From Shewanella sp. SNU WT4 (GTDB lineage Bacteria; Pseudomonadota; Gammaproteobacteria; Enterobacterales; Shewanellaceae), in assembly GCF_006494715.1 (NCBI RefSeq), contig NZ_CP041151.1, positions 3,596,001-3,660,000 on the forward strand: a stretch of DNA of 64,000 bases, written 5' to 3'. The position numbers and the translations under genes are program-made. This document shows positions 45,761 through 55,437 of the stretch, in pieces (position 1 is the stretch's first letter; every line of letters starts with the position of its first letter). The notes beneath the pieces were generated by a model. It was not told where the DNA came from. It searched no databases and worked only from the letters and a program-made list of their open reading frames with translations.

Positions 45761-46750
45761 ATGCCAGATATAGTTATCGCATTTTTCGCGTTAGGTTTGC
45801 TCGCTGGTTGGGTTAAGTCCGATCTCAAAGTGCCTCAGTCCATTTACGAGACCTTATCGATTCTATTGATGCTGACCTTAGGCGTGAAAGGTGGCATGGC
45901 GCTGCATGGCCATAGCGCTAGCATCAACCTAGGAGCACTGGCCTTGATTGCCAGCCTTGGGGTGCTAACACCGCTCGCCTTATACCCGCTGCTCACTCAA
46001 GTTATCAAGCTAAAACAGGCCGATGCCATCAGTATTGCCGCTCATTATGGCTCGGTTAGTGCGGGAACCTTTGCCGTCGTCATAGCTATGGCCGATCACC
46101 TAGGTTGGCAATTAGCGCCTGAAACTACGCTTTATCTCGTGCTATTAGAATTGCCTGCGATCATTATCATGCTGTGGCTGCACCGATGGCTATTGGCCAG
46201 AGCAGCCAATGATCGCAAACAAGGGGATAGCAAACAATATAAAGACACAGCACAGATCAGCAATGGCAGTATTTGGCATGAGGCGCTCACCAGTCGCGGC
46301 GTAGTGTTATTGCTTGGGGGCGTTATCATAGGCTGGGCTTATGGGCCGCAAGGGTTAGCGGATATTACCCCTGTTTTACTGGGCGGCTTTAAAACCTTAT
46401 TAGCTTTGTTCTTATTGGAAATGGGGTTATCGACCGCCAAAGTATGCCGTCCTTTACCTTGGCAGCACTGGCGCCTCATGCTGTTTGCGGCGATCGCGCC
46501 CTTTGTACTCTCTTGGCTAGGTATTGGCGTAGGTCTGTTATTAGGCTTACCCGCAGGCAGTATTCTGGTATTGGCCACCCTTAGCGCTAGCGGCTCTTAT
46601 ATTGCGGCGCCAGCAGCCATCAAGGCTGCGATCCCAGAGGCCAATATTGGCTTAGCCATGTTAGCCGCCCTTGGGATCACTTTTCCAATCAATGTGCTGA
46701 TTGGTTTACCCTTGTATCACAGTTGGATCCAAGCCTTGATCCATGGCTGA
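45761..46750 (+). CDS. SbtA-like sodium-dependent bicarbonate transporter family permease
   Basis: A 329-residue inner-membrane protein with about ten hydrophobic segments. The start [25 protein letters not shown], here cut to [17 protein letters not shown], and the repeat-like segments [24 protein letters not shown] and [21 protein letters not shown] are typical of the DUF897/SbtA family. SbtA takes up bicarbonate with sodium in cyanobacteria; in heterotrophs the substrate is not settled. AAGGAG precedes the ATG. The last 45 bases overlap the convergent glnE gene. Confidence 0.82.
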   Translation: MPDIVIAFFALGLLAGWVKSDLKVPQSIYETLSILLMLTLGVKGGMALHGHSASINLGALALIASLGVLTPLALYPLLTQVIKLKQADAISIAAHYGSVSAGTFAVVIAMADHLGWQLAPETTLYLVLLELPAIIIMLWLHRWLLARAANDRKQGDSKQYKDTAQISNGSIWHEALTSRGVVLLLGGVIIGWAYGPQGLADITPVLLGGFKTLLALFLLEMGLSTAKVCRPLPWQHWRLMLFAAIAPFVLSWLGIGVGLLLGLPAGSILVLATLSASGSYIAAPAAIKAAIPEANIGLAMLAALGITFPINVLIGLPLYHSWIQALIHG

Positions 46751-49600
46751 GTTAGCCACAATCAACTGATAAATAGTCGCAATATGCTCGGCGTGGTCAG
46801 CTATCTCTATGATAGGTAATTGAGTTGGTAAGCCCAGCAAAGTAAGCCTATGACTCTCATCGCGCAGCAAACAATAGGCCGAGGTTAATTGCTCGGCGGT
46901 GGCTTGCGGCAATAACGACAACTGAGCCAACAACTCAAATACTCTGACGTTATCAGGCCAAGTGGCTAATTCTGGATATTGATGGCCATGCAGCAGCACG
47001 AGATATTGCGCGATAAACTCGATATCGGTAATGCCGCCCACGCCTTGCTTTAAATCAAACTCACCGCTTACTGCATGCAATAAATGCTGACGCATCTTAA
47101 GGCGCATTTGGTGAACATCTTTTGCCAAGCCTAGCGGCTCACGCGGTTTAGCTATCACTTGCGCGCGAATGCTATCAAAGCGTTGCCGCAAACTGGCATC
47201 GCCAAAGATACAGCGAGTACGCACTAACGCTTGATGCTCCCAAGTCCAAGCTTCTTGGCATTGATACTCACCAAAGCGCTCAATCTCGCTCACCATAAGC
47301 CCTGAGGCGCCAGAAGGGCGAAGGCGCATATCGACCTCATACAGCTCACCAGAATTGGTGCGGGTCGAGAACAAATGCAAAATACGCTGCGCCAATTTTA
47401 AATAAAAATGACCGCATTCAATGGCCTTGTCACCTGTGGTCATGGCTTGCAAATCAGCGTTATGTAAAAATACTAGATCCAGATCTGATCCATAACCAAG
47501 CTCAAGCCCACCAAGTTTGCCATAAGCTATGACCGCAAAGCCCATATCGCCATCACTAAGCCCGGGCGGCTTACCATAACGTAACGTCATTTGCTGCCAC
47601 GCTTGGCGCGCGACTTGGGCAACTATGGCTTCGGCCAAATAGGTAAGATGATCGCTCACCTTCATCACAGGCAAGACGCCAGTAACATCCGCCGCCGCAA
47701 TCTTTAGTTGCTGCGCCAGCTTAAACTGACGCAAGTATTCCATTTGCTGCTCCATATCATCATCGGCCACTCGTAACAGGCTTTGATGCAGCAAGGCGCC
47801 ATATTCAGTTAAGGGGCAAATATCATATAGATGACTGGGTTCAATTAATTCATCCAGCAACATAGGAAAGCGCGATAATTGCTTGGCAATCCAAGGACTC
47901 GCGCTGCACAAGGTCACAAGTTGTGAGCGTGCGCCTGGGTTTTCACACAACAGCTCTAAATAAGTCGTGCGAGTTAATATGCTATCAAGCACCTTACTCA
48001 TGCTTTTAAATACAGTGGCTGGGCTTGATATTTGTAGCACTTCATCCAAAAGCTTAGGCATTAATTTATCTAAGGTTTCTTGGCCTCTTGGCCCCATAGA
48101 TTTTTGCATGGCTTGCTGGCGCCAAGCCGTTAAGCCCACTAAAAACTCATCATCAATTTGGCCGTGTTGATGCAGCATTTCTTGCACTACGGCTATGTCT
48201 TGCTCAAGCCATAAGGCGCTAGTCCAATGCTCAGTATCATCAGAGCCTTCACCGCCCACAGTGTCACGAAAATGCTGATGAATTTTATTCATAGCGGCTT
48301 CTAAATGGGTGCGAAAATCCATCACGTTGACGCGATGTAATACCCAGCACAAACGCTGCCAGTCTAAGGTGTTAGTGGGCAGCGTTTGGGTTTGCTCATC
48401 ATTAAAGGCTTGCAGGATGTTTTCTACCCGCCGCAGCATAATGTAGCTAGTTTTTAGCTCATCATAATTGGCAAAACTTAATTGATCGCATTGATATAAC
48501 GCAGATAATGCGGCAAATATACTTTGCTGACGCAAACTTGGCTCGCGCCCGCCGCGGATTAATTGCAGGCTTTGCACCACAAATTCCACTTCACGAATGC
48601 CGCCCGCTCCAAGCTTAATATTATCGGTAAGCTGGCGCCGTCTTACTTCCCGCGCAATCATGGCTTTCATTTTACGCAGCGCATCTATGGCAGAAAAATC
48701 AATATAACGGCGATAAACAAAGGGGCGCAGCAACTGATGCAGCTCATCACTATGGCTACTCCAAGGCCCTAACGCGCGAGCTTTGACCATGGCATATCGC
48801 TCCCAATCGCGCCCCTGCTCCTGATAATAATCTTCAAGGGCGCTATAACTCACCACCAGCGGGCCGCTATCACCATAAGGGCGCAGGCGCATATCCACTC
48901 GATAGACAAAGCCATCCATAGTAGTGTCATGGAGCAAATCAACTAAGCGCTGCCCCATGCGAATAAAAAATTGCTGATTATCTAAGGGACGCCGGCCACC
49001 TTGGGTTTCACCGTGTTCAGGAAAGGTAAAAATCAAATCAATATCAGATGAGAAATTAAGCTCGCGCCCGCCAAGTTTACCCATGCCTAAAATCATTAAC
49101 GGCTGCACCTTGCCATTACTATCCATAGGCGTGCCATATTGCTGGCATAACTGGGAAAACAACCAATCGCGGCCAGCAATGATTAAAGATTCAGCCAGCA
49201 CACTTAAATCTAATAGCTGCTCATCAATAGTGAGCTCGCCGCAAAAATCTAACCAAGCAAGGCGCACCATTTGCCGATTGCGATATTGGCGCAAGACTCT
49301 TTTGGCACTGGCATCATCATGGGCATCGCCCATTAACAAGGCTATTTGCTCGGCATAGCATTGGCGCGCCATGGCGCCAAGCCCCCCCTGATGCAGCCAC
49401 AACAGCCACTCAGGGTGGCGCTGAATTTGGGTATCAATAAAATCACTGAGCGCCAACATTACTCGGGTTTGCGCTTGGGCTTGAGTATCAAGCTGCGCCA
49501 CTATATCTGGTTGCTGTCGCTGTAACTGTTGCCATCTATCGTCAGCGAGTTGAGATAAGGCTTGGGGCAGAGAATCGATGCTAAAATTTCGGTCAGCCAT
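46706..49600 (-). CDS. glnE: Bifunctional glutamine synthetase adenylyltransferase/deadenylylase
   Basis: A 964-residue enzyme that attaches AMP to, and removes it from, glutamine synthetase under P-II control. Two nucleotidyltransferase cores are visible: [20 protein letters not shown] (about 210-229, the deadenylylase half) and [20 protein letters not shown] (about 710, the adenylylation half). Regulatory helices lie between them. The ATG at 49600 has AGGGA upstream; an in-frame ATG at 49669 would add 23 atypical residues. Its 3' end overlaps the SbtA-like gene by 45 bases tail to tail, so there is no room for a terminator between them. Confidence 0.95.
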   Translation of the reverse strand: MADRNFSIDSLPQALSQLADDRWQQLQRQQPDIVAQLDTQAQAQTRVMLALSDFIDTQIQRHPEWLLWLHQGGLGAMARQCYAEQIALLMGDAHDDASAKRVLRQYRNRQMVRLAWLDFCGELTIDEQLLDLSVLAESLIIAGRDWLFSQLCQQYGTPMDSNGKVQPLMILGMGKLGGRELNFSSDIDLIFTFPEHGETQGGRRPLDNQQFFIRMGQRLVDLLHDTTMDGFVYRVDMRLRPYGDSGPLVVSYSALEDYYQEQGRDWERYAMVKARALGPWSSHSDELHQLLRPFVYRRYIDFSAIDALRKMKAMIAREVRRRQLTDNIKLGAGGIREVEFVVQSLQLIRGGREPSLRQQSIFAALSALYQCDQLSFANYDELKTSYIMLRRVENILQAFNDEQTQTLPTNTLDWQRLCWVLHRVNVMDFRTHLEAAMNKIHQHFRDTVGGEGSDDTEHWTSALWLEQDIAVVQEMLHQHGQIDDEFLVGLTAWRQQAMQKSMGPRGQETLDKLMPKLLDEVLQISSPATVFKSMSKVLDSILTRTTYLELLCENPGARSQLVTLCSASPWIAKQLSRFPMLLDELIEPSHLYDICPLTEYGALLHQSLLRVADDDMEQQMEYLRQFKLAQQLKIAAADVTGVLPVMKVSDHLTYLAEAIVAQVARQAWQQMTLRYGKPPGLSDGDMGFAVIAYGKLGGLELGYGSDLDLVFLHNADLQAMTTGDKAIECGHFYLKLAQRILHLFSTRTNSGELYEVDMRLRPSGASGLMVSEIERFGEYQCQEAWTWEHQALVRTRCIFGDASLRQRFDSIRAQVIAKPREPLGLAKDVHQMRLKMRQHLLHAVSGEFDLKQGVGGITDIEFIAQYLVLLHGHQYPELATWPDNVRVFELLAQLSLLPQATAEQLTSAYCLLRDESHRLTLLGLPTQLPIIEIADHAEHIATIYQLIVANSAMDQGLDPTVIQG

Positions 49601-49817
49601 AATAATCCCTGTTATGGTGTAATAACTTAGCTGTAGACGCTGAATAAAAGTGGCGCTTGGCAGCAACAAATAAAGTTATGGTACTTATATTTTATGCACT
49701 TGTATTTATGCTGCTTAGATTTAATGCCGACTTTTGCGGCCATGGCCTAAATCCGGGGCGCAAATCCCGACTAAAGTTACTCTAGATGTGATAGGCAAAC
49801 CATGAGGCGAACATTCT

Positions 49818-50852
49818 ATGTTGACTAGGTTTTACCAGCACAATTTACCGCCTAAGCCATTGTTTTATGAATTGGTTGCTGGATGGTTTAATGCATTATT
49901 TGCTGACTTATTTAAGCTAAGGCAGAGCTTGTTAGCGCGCTTGCCATTACTCGCCGCGGCACTCTTGCTGCTACAAGCGTGCTCAGATAATCAAGCTGCA
50001 CAAATCGCTAAATATGAGCAACTGGCAAGCGAGCAAGTCACTGAATTAGGCCGACTGCTTGATAGCAATCAAGTGCGCAATGCCGGCATTTTGAGCCAAT
50101 ACGCCCAGCTTTTAGCGCAAAAAGACCCGCAATATCAACCCTTACTGCAACAGCTAAGCTTAGATGCCACTCCCCAAGGCGCCTCATATCAAGCGTTAAT
50201 GCGCCGCCTTAGCGCCGCAAAATCAGCCACTAATTTTGCGGCGCCAGAAGATCAATTACAGGAACTTAAAAACATCTACGAAGCGGCCAACCCAGCCATC
50301 TTTAACGACTTATTATCAGACCCTATCAATGTGATTGCCGATTTATCCCAAGGCCAATTGCCACGGGTGAATGCCATGAGTAAAGAAGCTGAAATGCTCG
50401 CCAATCAAGCCGATGACTTTGGCCCTGGTAGCCAACTTGTGGGTAATCCCAGTTATGGCGAATGGCAAACTGCCAGTAATGGCAGCTCTTTTTGGGCCTG
50501 GTATGGCATGTATGCCATGCTATCGAATGTTATTCGCCCTATCAGTTATGATTCTTGGTCTGGGCGGCGCGGGTATAGTTATTACAACGACGTTGGCCGC
50601 TATCGCTATTCATCCCCTGAACAAATTCGCCGCCAAGATAATTTTAGTGCCCAAAGACAAAAGCAATTTTCATCACAAGGAAAACCCTTTGTTAGCCCTT
50701 ACGCCAAAAATCGCAGCGGCTCGGCATCTTTATCTACTGCCAGTCGCCAAGCCCCAAGCAGCCCTGCGCAATTTCGCTCTAACTACAGTAAAAGCAGCAG
50801 TATGCGCACTTCAAGCTCGCGCACCAAGCTCAGCCTGAGACGAGGAAAATAA
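49818..50852 (+). CDS. Lipoprotein of unknown function heading the PspA/DUF350 cluster
   Basis: A 344-residue protein with a lipobox LLQACSDN (Cys55 from the ATG at 49818). That start leaves an unusually long 40-residue segment before the hydrophobic core; a TTG at 49929, with AAGG six bases upstream, would give a standard lipoprotein signal (MLARLPLLAAALLLLQAC). The middle is helical and Gln-rich, followed by a Tyr/Trp-rich segment (FWAWYGMYAMLSNVI, GRRGYSYYNDVGRYRY) and a basic Ser/Arg-rich tail. No family recognised with certainty; it occupies the place of the YjfM-like partner in enteric clusters. The next gene overlaps it by one base. Confidence 0.7.
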   Translation: MLTRFYQHNLPPKPLFYELVAGWFNALFADLFKLRQSLLARLPLLAAALLLLQACSDNQAAQIAKYEQLASEQVTELGRLLDSNQVRNAGILSQYAQLLAQKDPQYQPLLQQLSLDATPQGASYQALMRRLSAAKSATNFAAPEDQLQELKNIYEAANPAIFNDLLSDPINVIADLSQGQLPRVNAMSKEAEMLANQADDFGPGSQLVGNPSYGEWQTASNGSSFWAWYGMYAMLSNVIRPISYDSWSGRRGYSYYNDVGRYRYSSPEQIRRQDNFSAQRQKQFSSQGKPFVSPYAKNRSGSASLSTASRQAPSSPAQFRSNYSKSSSMRTSSSRTKLSLRRGK

Positions 50853-51763
50853 TGGAAAGCATAATGAATTTTTTAAATGAATACGGCCTAAGCCAAGACT
50901 TACTGATTTTCTTAGGCATAGATTTAGCCATAGCTATCTTGCTGCTGGTGTTCATGCGTTATTTGTCGGGCTGGAGCATAGATGTTAACAGTACCTCGGA
51001 GCTTGCGGTGCGCGATAACTTTGCCTTTGGTATTAGTACGGCAGGCTCAATCACAGCCATGGGAATAGTGCTCACAGGGGCTATTACTGGCGCGGCGGGC
51101 TCATCTTACTTAGTTGAAGTCATAGGCATGACAGCCTACGGCTTAACGGGATTATTACTCATACGCACAGGGCGCTATATCCATGACAAATTTGCGCTCA
51201 CTGAAGTGGATAAAAACGCTGAAATTCGAGCAGGTAATGTGTCAGTCGCGTTAGTGGATGCCAGCGCCACTATTGCTACCGCGTTAATTATTCGCTCTGT
51301 GCTGTTGTGGGCCGAAGGACTCACCCTTGATACCTTAATCGCCGTTATCAGCGTATTTGTTATCGCGCAGTTTTTATTTGTGCTGTTAACACGCATCCGC
51401 GAATATCGCTATCGGCGCGGTAACCAAGGCGATTCAATGCAAGAAGCATTAGCGCAAGACAGCTTAGCCCTCGCCATTCGCCACAGCGGCTATTTAATCT
51501 CTCTGGGCTTAACCTTTAAAGCGGCCAGCTATTTTCTGCTTTATGATCCCAAAGCCTATGCCATGAATATTTTTGGCTGGCTGACGTTCTCCATCATAAT
51601 GCTAGTCATACTTAACCTCTTACTCTGGCTCGTAAAACGCTTAGTACTTGCCAATATTAATACTGATACTGAGGTTGAGCAGCAGCATAACGTCGGCATA
51701 GCCACAGTTGAAATGGCCGTTAGCATAGTGGTTGCTTTACTGCTTACGTCGTTGATGAGTTAA
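50852..51763 (+). CDS. DUF350 integral membrane protein (YjfL-like, duplicated)
   Basis: A 303-residue protein with about eight hydrophobic segments. Two DUF350-type halves are visible (about 40-135, with ELAVRDNFAFGISTAGSITA, and about 200-300, with LALAIRHSGYLISLGLTFKA). E. coli YjfL has one such unit. The function is unknown. GAGGA five bases upstream supports the ATG, and the frame starts inside the stop of the lipoprotein gene (TAATG), so the two are translationally coupled. Confidence 0.83.
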   Translation: MESIMNFLNEYGLSQDLLIFLGIDLAIAILLLVFMRYLSGWSIDVNSTSELAVRDNFAFGISTAGSITAMGIVLTGAITGAAGSSYLVEVIGMTAYGLTGLLLIRTGRYIHDKFALTEVDKNAEIRAGNVSVALVDASATIATALIIRSVLLWAEGLTLDTLIAVISVFVIAQFLFVLLTRIREYRYRRGNQGDSMQEALAQDSLALAIRHSGYLISLGLTFKAASYFLLYDPKAYAMNIFGWLTFSIIMLVILNLLLWLVKRLVLANINTDTEVEQQHNVGIATVEMAVSIVVALLLTSLMS

Positions 51764-51769
51764 CCATTA

Positions 51770-53476
51770 ATGAGCCGTCCTGCTAAGCTGGCCGTGATTG
51801 ATGATGCCATTTTATTGCTGATCATGGCGGCATTAGCTGGCTGCGGCTTAATTTACGAGTATTTACTGTCTCATTACGCGGGCCGCATTCTAGGCGCCAT
51901 GGAAGCGGCCATCTATACCATGATTGGCCTGATGATAGTGTTCATGGGCTTAGGCGCCTTAGCCGCGCGCACCATTCACGACCCTTTTAGCCGCTTTGCC
52001 CAATTAGAGCTCGGACTTGCCTTTATTGGCGCCTCAGCGGTCATTATGATTGCCGCCGTTATTGGCTTTACTCAGTATTTACCTATCTATTTAGCCAATA
52101 TCTTATTGCTGCCAAGTGACATGCTGCCACTTGGCTCTCCCATTGCCCAATTGCAAGCCCTTAGCAGTTATCTGCCTTATGTGTTTGGCGCAGTGTTAGG
52201 TTTTATGATTGGTATGGAAATTCCACTCATAGCTAGGGTGCGCCAATCTTTGAGCGAGCAGCATTTGCTCCACAATGCTGGCACTATTTATGGCGCGGAT
52301 TACATTGGCGCCGGTATAGGCGCCGCTATTTGGGTCAGCCTAATGCTGTCGATGGAAATTCAGCGCGCCGCCGCTTTAACCGCTTGCATCAATCTAGCGG
52401 CAGGTCTCTTATTCTTAATTCGCTATTGGCAGCAAATTAACCGCCCTAAGTTACTGCTGTTTGGCCATGGCATGATAGCCATACTAGTGGTCATGCTATT
52501 TAAGCTTGGCCCAGGATGGCAGCAAGATTTTAATAACCTGATTTATCGCGACCAAGTAGTGTTTAATCAAGCGAGCCGCTTTGCCCAGCACACCATTACT
52601 GAGCGCCTGCGCGGCGGCGGTTTAGCGCCGGTATATAGCTTGTATCTTAATGGCCGGCTGCAATTTTCTGGTGATGATGAGCATATTTATCACAGCTTTT
52701 TAGTGGAACCTGCCATGCATGCCAGCGCGCGCCAGCAGCAAGTATTAATTATTGGCGGCGGTGATGGCCTAGCACTTAGGGATGTTCTTAAATGGCACCC
52801 CACACAAGTCACCTTAATAGATTTAGACCAGCAGTTAGTGCAGCTGTTTAAGCAGCCTAAGCTGATTAACGATTTACCGCCGCGGGTAGCGAATGCCATC
52901 AGCGCCCTCAATCAAGATGCTTTTAACGACCCTAGGCTTGAGCTTATTTTTGATGATGCCTTTAATGGCGTTGATAATCTTCTGGCAGAGCAGCGCCACT
53001 TTGACGTGATTATTGTTGATTTACCCGATCCTAATCATCCCGACCTTAACAAGCTCTACAGCGATGTGTTTTATCGCAAATTGGCGCAACTTCTTAACGC
53101 CGATGGCGCCATGACAGTGCAATCCACGTCGCCATTTCATGCCCGTAAAGCCTTTATCGCCATAGGAAAAACCTTAGCCGCGGCGGGATTTAAGGTAGAT
53201 CAATATCAATACAATGTGCCAAGTTTTGGTCAATGGGGCTGGAGCCTTGCCACTTTAAGTGGTGCGAGTGGCCGCGAGCGCCTTAAGGCATTAACCGCGC
53301 TCAATCATGCCCAAACTTGGTTTTCACTTGAATTGATGCAAGCAAGTTTTGCCGCGCCAAGCAATCTGTATTTAGATAGCGAGCAGATAAAAGTCAATAC
53401 CTTAGATTCGATGATGCTCTATCAATATCACCAAGAAGCCTGGAGTGAAGAAACTCGAGGTTTAGGGTTATTTTAA
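51770..53476 (+). CDS. Membrane-anchored polyamine aminopropyltransferase (spermidine synthase-like)
   Basis: A 568-residue fusion of an N-terminal membrane domain of about seven helices (1-225) with a spermidine-synthase-type domain (about 245-500). The latter shows the decarboxylated-SAM site VLIIGGGDGLALRDVLK and LIDLDQQLVQLF, and the active-site acidic loop VIIVDLPDPNHPDLNKLYS. It would transfer an aminopropyl group to an amine at the membrane, or act on a related amine acceptor. It begins six bases after the DUF350 gene. A source of decarboxylated SAM (SpeD) is not in the window. Confidence 0.85.
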   Translation: MSRPAKLAVIDDAILLLIMAALAGCGLIYEYLLSHYAGRILGAMEAAIYTMIGLMIVFMGLGALAARTIHDPFSRFAQLELGLAFIGASAVIMIAAVIGFTQYLPIYLANILLLPSDMLPLGSPIAQLQALSSYLPYVFGAVLGFMIGMEIPLIARVRQSLSEQHLLHNAGTIYGADYIGAGIGAAIWVSLMLSMEIQRAAALTACINLAAGLLFLIRYWQQINRPKLLLFGHGMIAILVVMLFKLGPGWQQDFNNLIYRDQVVFNQASRFAQHTITERLRGGGLAPVYSLYLNGRLQFSGDDEHIYHSFLVEPAMHASARQQQVLIIGGGDGLALRDVLKWHPTQVTLIDLDQQLVQLFKQPKLINDLPPRVANAISALNQDAFNDPRLELIFDDAFNGVDNLLAEQRHFDVIIVDLPDPNHPDLNKLYSDVFYRKLAQLLNADGAMTVQSTSPFHARKAFIAIGKTLAAAGFKVDQYQYNVPSFGQWGWSLATLSGASGRERLKALTALNHAQTWFSLELMQASFAAPSNLYLDSEQIKVNTLDSMMLYQYHQEAWSEETRGLGLF

Positions 53477-53504
53477 CGCAGCTGATTAAATAACGAGCAT
53501 TACC

Positions 53505-53554
53505 TTGACATAATATGTCGAGGTGATATCTTTTTTAGAGACATATTATGTCAA
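53505..53554 (+). promoter_or_regulatory. Promoter of the yjfI operon bracketed by two 13-bp palindromes
   Basis: Two copies of GACATAWTATGTC lie at 53507-53519 and 53540-53552, 33 bases centre to centre (about three helical turns). They also form one perfect 15-bp inverted repeat (53505-53519 with 53540-53554). A TTGACA -35 box (53505-53510) overlaps the first copy, and a TATCTT -10 box (53527-53532) with 16-base spacing lies between them. The layout is that of paired operators around a promoter. Confidence 0.7.
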
Positions 53555-53565
53555 CGAGGACAGTA

Positions 53566-53979
53566 ATGAATCTGCATGCCATAGCAAATAAACTGAACGC
53601 CTTGTCTGCCGAGCAAGCGCTCTCAATGCAATTTGATTGTTACCCCATAGCGGGTGACGTTGAAGTGTTACAGGTCAATATTTTAGGCCGCGAAGAACTG
53701 CCTATTTTCCTGTCGGTCACTGACAATCAAATCTTGTGTATCACCTACCTGTGGGGTAAAGACGAAGTCATTGCCGATAAGCAGTTTGAAATGATGTCGG
53801 CCATGTTAGAACTCAACATACCTATGCCATTGTCAGCGTTTGCCAGCATAGACAACAAATATGTGCTGTATGGCGCCTTGTCGACTCAGGCCGATATCCA
53901 GCAAATCGCACAAGAACTCACAGTACTCTCTGACAATTGTCTAGAAGTCATAGACGAGATGGCAGACTACCTCATTTAA
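53566..53979 (+). CDS. yjfI: DUF2170 protein YjfI
   Basis: A 137-residue cytosolic protein like E. coli YjfI (DUF2170): VLQVNILGREELPIFLSVTD, DNQILCITYLWGKDEV and LELNIPMPLSAFASIDNKYVL, abbreviated here to NIPMPLSAFASID, are family-typical. The function is unknown. I place the start at the ATG at 53566 with GAGGA five bases upstream, since the in-frame ATG at 53548 lies inside the inverted repeat. It is the first gene behind the palindrome-bracketed promoter and is followed 10 bases later by the PspA-like gene. Confidence 0.85.
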   Translation: MNLHAIANKLNALSAEQALSMQFDCYPIAGDVEVLQVNILGREELPIFLSVTDNQILCITYLWGKDEVIADKQFEMMSAMLELNIPMPLSAFASIDNKYVLYGALSTQADIQQIAQELTVLSDNCLEVIDEMADYLI

Positions 53980-53989
53980 GGAGACGCTC

Positions 53990-54676
53990 ATGGGCATTCT
54001 CAACAAAATTCTGACCGCGTTTCGTGGCGGCGCCACTGAAGTCGGCCAATCCATAGTCGATGCCAATTCTACTCGGATTTTTGAGCAAGAAATTCGCGAT
54101 GCCGAGCGTCATCTCAATAAGGCCAAGCGCGACTTAACTGAAGTTATGGCTAAAGAAATGCAGGCTGGCCGAGAAATTGACAGCTTAAAGCGCAGCATAG
54201 CTGAGCATGAAGGCTATGCCACCCAAGCGTTAGCCCAAAATAATGAGGGATTGGCCTTAGAAGTCGCCGCTAAAATTGCCGAGCTAGAACAAGCCCTTGG
54301 CGAGCAGCAAGGCGCGAACGACAGTTTTAGCGCGAACGCCACCCGCCTTAAAAATTTAGTAAAACAAACTGAAAGGCAGCTCGCTGATTATCAAAGACAA
54401 TTGTCCATGGTGAAAACCACCGACAGTGTGCAAAAGGCAACCGCTTCTATCTCTAGCTCATTTGCCGATAGCAACTCTAAGCTGATGAATGCCAAAGAAT
54501 CACTCGAGCGCATTAAGGCCCGCCAGCAAGCGTTTGATGACAAGCTTAAAGCCGCAGAAACCTTAGAAGCTGATAATAGCGATAACTCACTGCAAGCTAA
54601 GCTTCAAGCCGCTGGCATAGGCGAAACTAAGCAGTCAGCGCAATCAGTACTCGATAGGCTCAAAGCTAAGAATTAA
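53990..54676 (+). CDS. yjfJ: PspA/IM30 family protein (YjfJ-like)
   Basis: A 228-residue, nearly wholly helical coiled-coil protein. The N-terminal IVDANSTRIFEQEIRDAERHL, short form FEQEIRDAERHLNKAK, and the long charged helices are typical of the PspA/IM30/Vipp1 group, which polymerise on stressed membranes and repair them. E. coli YjfJ is the closest type by context. AAGGAG precedes the ATG. No PspF, PspB or PspC gene is adjacent, so its control differs from the classic phage-shock operon. Confidence 0.88.
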   Translation: MGILNKILTAFRGGATEVGQSIVDANSTRIFEQEIRDAERHLNKAKRDLTEVMAKEMQAGREIDSLKRSIAEHEGYATQALAQNNEGLALEVAAKIAELEQALGEQQGANDSFSANATRLKNLVKQTERQLADYQRQLSMVKTTDSVQKATASISSSFADSNSKLMNAKESLERIKARQQAFDDKLKAAETLEADNSDNSLQAKLQAAGIGETKQSAQSVLDRLKAKN

Positions 54677-54683
54677 CTTAATT

Positions 54684-54711
54684 GAACGCCGGACTTTTAT
54701 GAGTTCGGCGT
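54684..54711 (+). terminator. Possible terminator or attenuator after yjfJ
   Basis: A stem of about 8 bp (ACGCCGGA with TTCGGCGT, one G-T pair) with a 10-nt loop lies between yjfJ and yjfK. No long T run follows, so it might only weaken downstream transcription. Confidence 0.45.
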
Positions 54712-54759
54712 CTGTTAAACTCTAGTGTTAACCGCTTTTGAGTCATCTTTGGAGTCACT

Positions 54760-55437
54760 ATGGGATTTTTCAGCAAATGGTTTGGCGCAGATAAATCTAG
54801 CAATAGCTCTGATAGTGCTAATCATCCTGTAAACACCGCCGCCATTGAGCGCCTCAATCAACTAAACCGCCAAGATATGATCACCTTAGATAACGGCTTT
54901 GGCTTACCGCCCATGGTGCGCGGCCAAACGTTAATGCTAGAAGATGTCTATTGCGATGAATATCAATACCGCTTAGAGGCGGTATATTGGTTTAAAACCA
55001 AGCAAGATCAAACCCTAAGACTAGTAGAGCACAAGGATAAACTGCTATTGTGCTTACCATTAACGCGCGCCCAAGTTGAACAAATATTTGATCTGGATGA
55101 ATTTAGTTATCTGTTTGATATAGATAGCCATGCAGCACTGACCCCGTTAACCACTGCATTTGCCAGCGATGTAAGTGCTTGGCTTGGACAGCAATACCAT
55201 CGAGTACGCTTTGCCGAATTTGGTTATCGCCATCAGCAGGATTATCGGCAGCGAACGCCACCGCAATCGGATGATCGCCAAGGTGGCCAAGCCTTTGAAA
55301 GTTATTATCTTGAAACCAGTGACGAGCAGCACGCATTATTGATACAAGTAATGACATCGGGAGACACTGATGTATATCTAGCAATGGCGCGCCCCATGAC
55401 AGATATCCATGAATTTTGGCCAAGAGGTAATCCATGA
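54760..55437 (+). CDS. yjfK: DUF2491 protein YjfK
   Basis: A 225-residue cytosolic protein like E. coli YjfK (DUF2491). Visible are FFSKWFGADKSS at the N-terminus, NGFGLPPMVRGQTLMLEDVY, shortened to LPPMVRGQTLML, and YYLETSDEQHALLIQVM near the C-terminus. The biochemical role is unknown. It overlaps the next gene by four bases (ATGA), showing tight coupling with the small DNA-binding-like protein. Confidence 0.82.
   Translation: MGFFSKWFGADKSSNSSDSANHPVNTAAIERLNQLNRQDMITLDNGFGLPPMVRGQTLMLEDVYCDEYQYRLEAVYWFKTKQDQTLRLVEHKDKLLLCLPLTRAQVEQIFDLDEFSYLFDIDSHAALTPLTTAFASDVSAWLGQQYHRVRFAEFGYRHQQDYRQRTPPQSDDRQGGQAFESYYLETSDEQHALLIQVMTSGDTDVYLAMARPMTDIHEFWPRGNP

Noticed and set aside
53548..53565. Upstream ATG of yjfI at 53548
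   Set aside because: It lies within the inverted repeat and lacks a ribosome binding site, whereas the ATG at 53566 has GAGGA five bases upstream.
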